A DNA stretch of 8,263 nt, taken from Rhodospirillales bacterium. GTDB taxonomy: Bacteria > Pseudomonadota > Alphaproteobacteria > Rhodospirillales_A > JACZKS01. The notes under the pieces were generated by a model. The model searched no databases. It saw only the letters and a list, made by a program, of their open reading frames with translations, and was not told where the DNA came from. The stretch lies in NCBI GenBank assembly GCA_018648445.1, contig JABGRG010000141.1:1-8263 (forward strand), given 5' to 3'. Every line of letters starts with the position of its first letter. Position 1 is the first letter of the stretch. Below, piece after piece: positions 1 through 5,728 of the stretch. Position numbers and translations under genes: made by a program.

Positions 1-1
1 T

Positions 2-208
2 GAGCACTGGGAAGTCGTTAACTTCCTGCGTGACTACTACAACGAATACCAAATTGCTCCGGCCATCCGCGTTCTCGTCAAGCAGATGAAGAAAGCGTTC
101 GGCCCCGAAAAGGGCAACAACAAGTACCTCTATCAGCTGTTCCCGTACGGACCGGCCAAGCAGGCCTGTAAGATCGCCGGTCTTCCGAAGCCGACGGGTT
201 GCATCTGA
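2..208 (+). CDS. dsrC: DsrC sulfur-carrier protein, C-terminal part (5' truncated)
   Basis: The reading frame is open from the left edge and gives the last 68 residues, beginning [13 protein letters not shown] and ending in TGCI. DsrC (TusE/DsrC/DsvC family, about 110 residues) is a small cytoplasmic protein whose flexible C-terminal arm carries substrate sulfur to or from DsrAB. The arm is plain here: a cysteine (CKIAG) followed after exactly ten residues by the penultimate cysteine (TGC-I), the two-cysteine pattern of true DsrC. TusE-type tRNA-thiolation relatives and regulatory homologues often keep only the last cysteine. The conserved core segment [20 protein letters not shown] is also present. 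About 40 N-terminal residues lie outside the window. It is followed by a stem-loop and then dsrM, so it sits at the usual place between the dsrABEFH block and dsrMKLJOP. The identification is very secure. Confidence 0.97.
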   Translation, partial: EHWEVVNFLRDYYNEYQIAPAIRVLVKQMKKAFGPEKGNNKYLYQLFPYGPAKQACKIAGLPKPTGCI

Positions 209-214
209 TCCCGT

Positions 215-248
215 GAAACGGCGGGGGAAGACTTCCCCCGCCCGTTTC
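215..248 (+). promoter_or_regulatory. Strong stem-loop between dsrC and dsrM
   Basis: Bases 215-230 (gaaacggcgggggaag) pair with 232-248. There are seven pairs (215-221 with 242-248), one bulged C at 241, then about eight more pairs (222-229 with 233-240) and a three-base loop. The stem is very GC-rich. What follows is cggccagtgaca, with no U-run, so it does not look like a classical intrinsic terminator. It begins seven bases after the dsrC stop and ends before the dsrM ribosome-binding site. I infer a 3' stabiliser or processing element for dsrC mRNA, or a partial attenuator that keeps the membrane-complex genes below dsrC. The structure is read directly from the sequence; the role is inferred. 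Confidence 0.7.
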
Positions 249-258
249 GGCCAGTGAC

Positions 259-264
259 AGGGGG
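259..264 (+). promoter_or_regulatory. Ribosome-binding site that favours the ATG 275 start of dsrM
   Basis: The purine run aggggg ends ten bases before ATG 275. It would lie inside the coding region if the upstream in-frame GTG at 254 were used, so it argues for the shorter protein. A sequence beginning MSFVTVVFALLLY also puts the first membrane helix at the very N-terminus, as is usual for this family. Confidence 0.55.
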
Positions 265-274
265 TTGGACGGAT

Positions 275-1015
275 ATGTCTTTTGTGACAGTGGTTTTTGC
301 GCTGCTTTTGTACGCGGCGGCAATCGTTCTAATAGGCGGCCTTGCCTATAAGGTTCGGTCCTATTTTACCTTGCCTGTCCCGATGAAGGTATTCACGGGC
401 CCGGCGCCCGTCACGCGCTCGGGCGCGGTGATGCGGGTCGCCCGCGAAGTTGTTTTCTTCGAAAGTCTATTCAAATCCAACAAGTGGATCTGGATATTCG
501 GCGCCCTCTTCCACGCTACGTTGCTGGTGGTTTTGCTGTCCCATTTGCGTTACTTCACGCAACCGGTATGGGGACCGATCGTTCTGCTTCAACCCATCGG
601 CGGGCTTGCGGGATTCGGTTTGATTGCCGGATTGGGCGGCTTGTGGGCGCGACGCCTTTTTGAAGAGCGCACCAGATACGTTTCGGGCCTTTCGGACCAT
701 CTGATGCTGGCGCTGCTTATGGGCATCGGTTTAAGCGGACTGGCCCTGCGCCACGTCGCCCACACGGACATCGTTCAACTCAAAGCGTTCGCCCTGGGCT
801 TGGTTTATTTCGACTGGCAACCTCTGCCGACCGATCTTTTCGTTCTTGTTCATCTGGCGCTGGTGGCGGCCTTGCTGATCGTGTTGCCGTTCAGCAAACT
901 GCTGCATATTCCTGGCGTTTTCTTCAGCCCGGCGCAGAATCAGATGGATGACGCCCGAGAAAAACGTCAGATCGCCGAATGGAATGCGGCGTTCGACGCC
1001 AAACGCGAAAGATAG
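275..1015 (+). CDS. dsrM: DsrM, membrane diheme cytochrome b subunit of DsrMKJOP
   Basis: This integral membrane protein of 246 residues resembles NarI (respiratory nitrate reductase gamma subunit). It is thought to exchange electrons between the quinone pool and DsrK. About five hydrophobic helices are visible (roughly residues 3-24, 72-91, 104-124, 141-160 and 187-209). Four histidines match the NarI heme-ligand layout: H80 and H90 ten residues apart in one helix, and H193 and H211 eighteen apart in the last, the same spacings as NarI H56/H66 and H187/H205. By analogy H80/H211 and H90/H193 each hold one heme b. The C-terminal tail (about residues 212-246) is charged and probably cytoplasmic. 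I chose ATG 275, after aggggg at 259-264; a GTG at 254 in the same frame would add MTGGWTD and sits upstream of that site. dsrK follows after 60 nt. Confidence 0.95.
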   Translation: MSFVTVVFALLLYAAAIVLIGGLAYKVRSYFTLPVPMKVFTGPAPVTRSGAVMRVAREVVFFESLFKSNKWIWIFGALFHATLLVVLLSHLRYFTQPVWGPIVLLQPIGGLAGFGLIAGLGGLWARRLFEERTRYVSGLSDHLMLALLMGIGLSGLALRHVAHTDIVQLKAFALGLVYFDWQPLPTDLFVLVHLALVAALLIVLPFSKLLHIPGVFFSPAQNQMDDAREKRQIAEWNAAFDAKRER

Positions 1016-1025
1016 CGGCTTCGCC

Positions 1026-1070
1026 CTGGGAATTTGGGCACTGGGAAACAGGGCTCTGGGAATTAGGAGT
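1026..1070 (+). repeat. Three degenerate 15-bp tandem copies before dsrK
   Basis: The dsrM-dsrK gap holds ctgggaatttgggca (1026-1040), ctgggaaacagggct (1041-1055) and ctgggaattaggagt (1056-1070). Each unit starts with ctgggaa at an exact 15-base period, and the remaining eight bases vary around a GGG-containing core. The third unit supplies aggag, the ribosome-binding site of dsrK. The array is short and imperfect, so it fits replication slippage or a remnant of a simple intergenic repeat rather than a protein-binding array. No function can be assigned. Confidence 0.7.
1065..1069 (+). promoter_or_regulatory. dsrK ribosome-binding site within the last tandem unit
   Basis: The sequence aggag ends six bases before GTG 1076. 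This strong site decides in favour of the unusual GTG start of dsrK. The site lies in the third 15-bp unit, so expansion or loss of units could alter dsrK translation. Confidence 0.7.
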
Positions 1071-1075
1071 AGACC

Positions 1076-2572
1076 GTGGCCGAAAAGAATTACGAGATTC
1101 CGGTCCTTGAGGACCACCTCCCGACGCCCATAATTCGTCCGGACGCGCTTGTCCATGTGCAAAGCCATCCGGCCAAACCGGCGCTCCAGGAAGCGCTCGG
1201 TTTCCCGACCGAACTGGTCGATGACTGGGAGGCCAAGGCCGTCGCCAAGCTGGGCGAGCTTCTTGAAAAGCACCGCTCGCTTTCGGTTTACCTGGACAGT
1301 TGCGTCAAATGCGGCGCCTGCACCGACAAATGCCAGTTCTTCCTGGGTTCGGGCGATCCGAAAAACATGCCGGTGGCCCGTCAGGATCTGCTGCGCAAAA
1401 TCTATCGCAAGTACTTTACCGTGGGCGGCAAGCTGGCACCCGAAATGGTTGGCGCTGAACCGTTCACCAAGGAAGTGCTTGACGAGTGGTACACCTATTT
1501 CCACCAGTGCTCGCAGTGTAAGCGCTGCTCGTATTTCTGCCCCTACGGCATCGACACGGCCGAAATATCCATGGCCGCGCGCGAAATCCTCGATCACATC
1601 GGCATGGGTCAGAAGTACACCAACGAAGTCATCCTCAAATGCAACGAGATCGGCAACAACCTGGGCCTCGGCCCCCGTGCGCTGGTCAACACGACCGAAG
1701 GCCTTGAGGAAGACATCGAGGAGGAAACCGGCGTCGCCGTGCGCCTGCCAGTCGATGAAAAGGGGGCAGACGTTCTTCTGGTCGTCCCGTCCGCCGATTT
1801 CTTCGCCGAGCCGCATGTAGACAGCTTGATTGGCTATGCCAAGGTGTTCCATCAGGCGGGTATCAGCTGGACGCTTAGTTCCTACGCTTCCGAGGCTGGC
1901 AACTTCGGCCTTTTCGTCGGTTCCTATGAGCATTTGCACGGGGTCTCGTCGCGCATCCGCAAGGCGGCGCTGGATCTGGGCGTCAAACGCATCGTCATCG
2001 GCGAATGCGGACACGCCTGGCGGGTCGCCTACCAGTTCCTGAACACCATCTGCGGGCCGTGGGACTTCCTGGATCAAAATTATCCGATCCCGCAGCATAT
2101 CTGCGAATTCACCAACGACCTGATCAACCGCGGCGCGCTGAACCTTGATCCAAGCGCCAACGACGACATGATCCTGACCTACCACGATTCGTGCAACCCC
2201 TCGCGGGCTGCCGGAATGGGCGGGTATCCGGGCGGACAGTTTGAAATTCCGCGCGCCATCATCCGCTCGGTCTGCAACAATTTCGTCGACATGCACCCCG
2301 ACACCACGCATGCCCAGACTTTCTGCTGCGGTGGCGGTGGCGGGTTGTTGACCGAAGAATTGATGCAGGTGCGCATCGCGGGGATGAAACCGCGCATGCA
2401 AGCACTGTGTCAGGTGATGGAAGAGAAAGGGGTCACTCACATGGCCTCAATCTGCGCCATTTGCAAAAGCCAGTTTACGGGCGTCATGCCCCACTACGAT
2501 ATGGACCCTTACATGATTGTTGGCGTTCACCAGTTGCTGAACAACGCGATCCTGCTGGGAACCAAGGATTAG
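1076..2572 (+). CDS. dsrK: DsrK, HdrD-like iron-sulfur subunit of DsrMKJOP
   Basis: This 498-residue cytoplasmic subunit is attached to DsrM. It is the proposed site of reduction or oxidation of the DsrC cysteines. Two ferredoxin-type [4Fe-4S] motifs come first: C76-C79-C82-C86 (CVKCGACTDKC) and C145-C148-C151-C155 (CSQCKRCSYFCPYG). The C-terminal half has the heterodisulfide-reductase CCG pattern: C373 in DSCNPSR, C417-C418 followed by a five-glycine run, and C460-x2-C463. In HdrB/HdrD proteins this holds the noncubane catalytic cluster. The first half-repeat is reduced to C311 in GECGHAWR. There is no signal peptide or membrane segment, as expected for a cytoplasmic face. The start is GTG, supported by aggag six bases upstream and by the typical length. 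dsrL, not dsrJ, follows, which marks the sulfur-oxidiser type of operon. Confidence 0.96.
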   Translation: MAEKNYEIPVLEDHLPTPIIRPDALVHVQSHPAKPALQEALGFPTELVDDWEAKAVAKLGELLEKHRSLSVYLDSCVKCGACTDKCQFFLGSGDPKNMPVARQDLLRKIYRKYFTVGGKLAPEMVGAEPFTKEVLDEWYTYFHQCSQCKRCSYFCPYGIDTAEISMAAREILDHIGMGQKYTNEVILKCNEIGNNLGLGPRALVNTTEGLEEDIEEETGVAVRLPVDEKGADVLLVVPSADFFAEPHVDSLIGYAKVFHQAGISWTLSSYASEAGNFGLFVGSYEHLHGVSSRIRKAALDLGVKRIVIGECGHAWRVAYQFLNTICGPWDFLDQNYPIPQHICEFTNDLINRGALNLDPSANDDMILTYHDSCNPSRAAGMGGYPGGQFEIPRAIIRSVCNNFVDMHPDTTHAQTFCCGGGGGLLTEELMQVRIAGMKPRMQALCQVMEEKGVTHMASICAICKSQFTGVMPHYDMDPYMIVGVHQLLNNAILLGTKD

Positions 2573-2586
2573 GGATAACAACAGTT

Positions 2587-2604
2587 CGGTCCATTTAATG
2601 GCCG
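2587..2604 (+). promoter_or_regulatory. Small hairpin in the dsrK-dsrL gap
   Basis: The sequence cggtccatttaatggccg can fold with three pairs (2587-2589 with 2602-2604), a bulged T at 2590, four more pairs (2591-2594 with 2598-2601) and a three-base tta loop. It would cover the ATG at 2598. It is short and may be a chance structure. No U-tract follows, so it is not a terminator. Confidence 0.3.
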
Positions 2605-2633
2605 AGCCGAAAAAAATGGGATGGAAACGATGA
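2598..2633 (+). other. Candidate 11-codon mini-ORF overlapping the dsrL start (ATGA)
   Basis: ATG 2598 opens a frame encoding MAEPKKMGWKR. It stops at TGA 2631-2633, which overlaps ATG 2630 of dsrL as ATGA. It contains a seven-A run at 2610-2616. There is no good ribosome-binding site before 2598. It may couple translation into dsrL, may be the remnant of a longer DsrL N-terminus in another frame, or may mean nothing. Only the frame itself is observed. Confidence 0.2.
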
Positions 2634-4561
2634 ACGAAGCCGCCCCCACCGTTCGCCTTTACACGGATGGCGAAGACCCTCGTTACGACGATCTGACCGA
2701 CATGATCTTCAGCGCCGGTCGGTCACCGAAGTGCCCGACGTACGTTCATCGTGCGCCGCCGTGCCAGGGGGCCTGTCCATCGGGACACGACATTCGCGGC
2801 TGGCTTGACGTTGTTCGCGGCCTGGACAAGCCAAAAGACGGCATGACCTGGCAGGAATACGCCTTCCGCAAAATGGTCGATGCCAACCCCTTCCCCGCCC
2901 TCATGGGCCGCACATGCCCGGGTGTGTGTCAGGAAAAATGTAATCGTCAGGATGTCGAAGATCATGTCGGCATCAACGCGGTCGAACATTTCATCGGCGA
3001 CTGGGCCCTGGAAAACGGCCTGACCTTTCCCAAGCCCGAAACCGAATCGGGTAAGAAAGTCGCCATCGTCGGTGGCGGACCGGCCGGACTTTCGGCGGCA
3101 TACCAACTTCGCCGCAAGGGACACGCTCCAGTGATTTTTGAGGCCAACGCCGAGCTTGGCGGCATGCTTCAATACGGCCTTTCCGGTCATCGTTGCCCAC
3201 GCGACATCGTAAATGCGGAAATCAAGCGCGTTCTCGATACAGGCATCGAAGTGCGGACCAATACCCGCGTCGGCAAGGACATCAGCCTCAAAGAGCTTGA
3301 AGATCAGTTCGACGCCGTGTTTTGGGGCATCGGCGCATGGTCGGGTAATCCGGTTCCGGTTCCCGGCTGGAACGAAGCAGAAAATTGCATCGACGGTCTG
3401 GCCTTCCTGCGCGCCTATAACGAGGGTCGCCTGCAATACCTGACCGGCCGCACCATCATTATTGGAGGCGGCAACACGGCCATGGACTGCGCCGGTGTCG
3501 CGCGGCGGCTCGGCGACGTCAAAGACGGGGCAGACGCAATACGCCCTGAAAAAGTGGTCGCTGGCGAGATCGACCATCCGGAAACTCCGGTCTCCGGGCG
3601 GCAACTCGGCGAAACATGGATCGTCTATCGCCGTCCATTCTCCATGGCCCCTGCCGATCAGCATGAAAAAGACGCCGTCGTTGACGAAGGCGTCGAAATT
3701 CATGAAGCGCTGGCCCCGGTCGAGATTCTTCTCGGTGACGACGGCAAGGCCCGCGCGATCAAGGTCATTAAGGCCGACTGGAGCACCGGAAAAATGGTGG
3801 TTGAGGAAGGCTCCGAGTTCGAGATCGAATTCGACCTGATCATTGCCGCCACCGGCCAAAGCTCGGTCTTCAACGGCATCGAGGAACTGGACAACGGCAA
3901 AGGCCTCGTTGCCGCGGACGGCTTCTATCAGGTCGCCGACAAGCCGGGCCACTTCGTGGGCGGCGACGCCATCTGGCCCGATCTGCTGACCACCGCCATC
4001 GGTCATGGCTGGCGTGCGGCGGAAGGTATCGACAAGTACATCCGCGCCAAGGACATGGACAGACGCGCACGGGTCGACGCCCATCGCTTCGACATGGAGC
4101 AAAGGCTGGCCGATGCCGGTTTTGCACCAACCGATTATGACCATGAACCGACGCGCGCCACCGAAACGTTGGACTTCGCAATCCACAATTACGCCGACCG
4201 TTCGGACATCGAGATCATCAAGTCCTCGCGTCAGTACCTTGCGCATTTCGAGCCGACCGCACGCAACGCCCGCAAAATCAACGACGTCGGCCCCGATTGT
4301 CTGGGTGATCAGCAAACCCGGCTTATCGCTCTGACCGAAGAAGAGGTCATCGCCGAGGCCAACCGCTGCATGAGCTGCGGATTGTGCATGGAATGCGACA
4401 ACTGCGTCATTTACTGCCCGCAGAAGGCCGTCTTCAGGCTCAAGAAGGACGAGCGTTCGATGGGCCGTTATGTGGACACCGATTACTTCAAGTGCATCGG
4501 CTGCCACATCTGCAAGGATGTCTGCCCCACCGGCTACATCCATATGGGTTTGGGGGAGTAA
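2630..4561 (+). CDS. dsrL: DsrL, iron-sulfur flavoprotein NAD(P)H:acceptor oxidoreductase
   Basis: DsrL resembles the small subunit of glutamate synthase and is essential for sulfur oxidation in A. vinosum. It takes electrons from reverse DsrAB and reduces NAD(P)+ in the cytoplasm. Residue numbers here count from ATG 2630 (643 residues). The N-terminal cysteine-rich GltD-type domain has C35, C45, C49, C96, C100 and C104. An FAD-binding GGGPAG lies at about 148-153 and a second Rossmann motif, GGGNTA, at about 279-284. FAD-site ATGQ and GGDA motifs lie near 407 and 444. The C-terminus carries two [4Fe-4S] motifs, C586-C589-C592-C596 and C622-C625-C628-C632, plus C580 and C583. A stretch of roughly 30 residues lies between RRLG and the WIVYRRP strand, where GltD-like proteins have a short turn. 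An in-frame ATG at 2621 would add three residues; 2630 is better placed after gggatgg. dsrJ follows after seven bases. Confidence 0.95.
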   Translation: MNEAAPTVRLYTDGEDPRYDDLTDMIFSAGRSPKCPTYVHRAPPCQGACPSGHDIRGWLDVVRGLDKPKDGMTWQEYAFRKMVDANPFPALMGRTCPGVCQEKCNRQDVEDHVGINAVEHFIGDWALENGLTFPKPETESGKKVAIVGGGPAGLSAAYQLRRKGHAPVIFEANAELGGMLQYGLSGHRCPRDIVNAEIKRVLDTGIEVRTNTRVGKDISLKELEDQFDAVFWGIGAWSGNPVPVPGWNEAENCIDGLAFLRAYNEGRLQYLTGRTIIIGGGNTAMDCAGVARRLGDVKDGADAIRPEKVVAGEIDHPETPVSGRQLGETWIVYRRPFSMAPADQHEKDAVVDEGVEIHEALAPVEILLGDDGKARAIKVIKADWSTGKMVVEEGSEFEIEFDLIIAATGQSSVFNGIEELDNGKGLVAADGFYQVADKPGHFVGGDAIWPDLLTTAIGHGWRAAEGIDKYIRAKDMDRRARVDAHRFDMEQRLADAGFAPTDYDHEPTRATETLDFAIHNYADRSDIEIIKSSRQYLAHFEPTARNARKINDVGPDCLGDQQTRLIALTEEEVIAEANRCMSCGLCMECDNCVIYCPQKAVFRLKKDERSMGRYVDTDYFKCIGCHICKDVCPTGYIHMGLGE

Positions 4562-4568
4562 CCAAATC

Positions 4569-4964
4569 ATGATCCGATCGTTCAGGCTGATTGCGGCGCT
4601 GATCGTCGGGCTGGCTGTTTCGGCTGGTGCCTACGCTGGCGCTTACGCAGACGGCGGCGTGCCACTGCCAAGCCCGGCAAAAGCAACAGGCGCCACGTGC
4701 GTTGAGCCCGCCGATATCATGCGGCGCAACCACATGGATTTCCTCAAGCAGCAGCGTGACGAAACCATGCACCTGGGAATCCGTGACGGGAAGTACGCCC
4801 TGAACGGATGCGTCGAGTGCCACGCCACGGACGATCCCAAGACGCCTGCGGCGGTCAAAACCATCGAGCCCTTTTGCGGCGAATGCCATGCTTACGCCGC
4901 CGTGAAGCTCGATTGTTGGAGCTGCCACACCGACAAACCGGCAACGGGGAGCGCAAAGAAATGA
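4569..4964 (+). CDS. dsrJ: DsrJ, periplasmic triheme cytochrome c of DsrMKJOP
   Basis: This protein of 131 residues has an N-terminal hydrophobic export segment (about residues 4-27, ending AGAYADG). In A. vinosum the equivalent segment is reported to stay as a membrane anchor. Three heme-c sites are visible: C81-VE-CH, C103-GE-CH and C116-WS-CH. In A. vinosum DsrJ one heme has an unusual His/Cys ligation. C44, in GATCVEPADI, is the only cysteine of the mature protein outside the heme motifs and is the likely equivalent. H55, M56, M67 and H68 are candidates for other distal ligands. ATG 4569 is chosen because it gives a proper export signal and follows the gggggag run at the end of dsrL (4552-4558). 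The same frame is open upstream, but that sequence overlaps dsrL and has no signal. The stop overlaps the dsrO start as ATGA, implying translational coupling. Confidence 0.95.
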   Translation: MIRSFRLIAALIVGLAVSAGAYAGAYADGGVPLPSPAKATGATCVEPADIMRRNHMDFLKQQRDETMHLGIRDGKYALNGCVECHATDDPKTPAAVKTIEPFCGECHAYAAVKLDCWSCHTDKPATGSAKK

Positions 4965-5713
4965 CCAAACGCTGCCCAACCGATACCGTACGCCGCCAGG
5001 TTCTTGTCGGCGCCTCCGCTCTTGCCGGAGTAGCGCTGACACCTGGTTTCGTTCTTATGACCGCACCCAAGGCTGCTGCCAAAACCGCAAGCGAAGCGGC
5101 CACGGACAAAACCCGTTGGGGCCTCCTGATCGACACGGGCAAACTGGACAAGGCCGCCTGCGATGCGCTGGTCGCTGCCTGCAATGCCGAACACGGACTG
5201 AAACCCGCCAGCCGCGCGGAAGCAAGTGCGCAATGGGTTCGCCGCGTTGACATCAAGGACAAGACGACCGGTGCTACGAAGTCTCTTCCGGTGATGTGCC
5301 AGCACTGCGAAAACCCACCCTGCGCGGACGTTTGCCCAACCGGCGCTTCGTTCCGTCGGGCCGACGGCATCGTGCTGGTCGACAAACACATTTGTATCGG
5401 GTGCCGCTATTGCATGCTGGCCTGCCCGTACAAGGCACGTTCGTTCGGTTACGAACCGGTGAGCGACCAAAAGCCCTCCTCGCCCCATGGCGTGGGAACG
5501 GTATCTGCCTGTACGCTGTGCGTCCATCGCGTCGATGTGGGCGGCATTCCGGCCTGTGTCGAGGCCTGCCAAGGGATTGCGCCGGGCGCCATGCTGTTTG
5601 GCGATCTGAAAGACCCCGACAGCGCTATCTCCAAGAAGGTTTCCGAAATCATGGTTACGCGGATCAGGGCTGATCTGGGCGTCGAGCCCGGTGTCCTGTA
5701 CGCGGGCTTGTAG
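4961..5713 (+). CDS. dsrO: DsrO, periplasmic ferredoxin-like iron-sulfur subunit of DsrMKJOP
   Basis: This protein of 250 residues belongs to the HybA/NrfC/DmsB-type ferredoxin family. It is exported folded: the N-terminus has the twin-arginine motif TVRRQVLVG (R11, R12), then a hydrophobic stretch to about residue 34 and an Ala-rich cleavage region. Cysteine sets are C113-C116-C121-C125 (CQHCENPPCADVCP), C145-C148-C151-C155 (CIGCRYCMLACP) and C184-C187-C199-C203. The first set, normally CxxCxxCxxxC, is reduced to C67 and C74 in KAACDALVAAC. With the usual cysteine exchange between sets, three [4Fe-4S] clusters can be built and one looks lost. DsrO should relay electrons between DsrJ and DsrP at the periplasmic face. 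The start is ATG 4961, overlapping the dsrJ stop; an open frame upstream would destroy the Tat signal position. dsrP starts 15 nt downstream. Confidence 0.95.
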   Translation: MTKRCPTDTVRRQVLVGASALAGVALTPGFVLMTAPKAAAKTASEAATDKTRWGLLIDTGKLDKAACDALVAACNAEHGLKPASRAEASAQWVRRVDIKDKTTGATKSLPVMCQHCENPPCADVCPTGASFRRADGIVLVDKHICIGCRYCMLACPYKARSFGYEPVSDQKPSSPHGVGTVSACTLCVHRVDVGGIPACVEACQGIAPGAMLFGDLKDPDSAISKKVSEIMVTRIRADLGVEPGVLYAGL

Positions 5714-5728
5714 AAGGGGCGGAGCGAA

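Noticed and set aside
215..260. Intrinsic (rho-independent) terminator after dsrC
   Set aside because: The stem is strong, but the following bases are cggccagtgaca with no T-run, and dsrM belongs to the same gene cluster.
254..274. GTG 254 as the start of dsrM
   Set aside because: It would place the best ribosome-binding site inside the gene and add a short tail before the first membrane helix; ATG 275 fits better.
1026..1070. CRISPR-like array or protein-binding iteron
   Set aside because: Units are only 15 bp, adjoining and degenerate, with no spacers and no cas or replication gene nearby.
1149..1820. Second + strand open frame inside dsrK
   Set aside because: Its product is low-complexity, rich in Ser, Arg, Ala and Pro, typical of a shifted frame of a GC-rich gene.
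731..2440. Long open frame on the minus strand (569 codons) opposite dsrM and dsrK
   Set aside because: It mirrors the codon structure of GC-rich dsrK, has a composition rich in Arg, Ala, Val, Asp and Gly without recognisable motifs, and overlaps a certain gene along its whole length.
4470..4568. Upstream extension of dsrJ into the end of dsrL
   Set aside because: The extension is out-of-frame dsrL sequence and would bury the export signal; ATG 4569 gives a normal signal peptide start.
2723..4570. Long open frame on the minus strand (615 codons) opposite dsrL
   Set aside because: Shadow of dsrL: no known motif, no plausible ribosome-binding site, and the + strand has intact FAD, nucleotide and cluster motifs.
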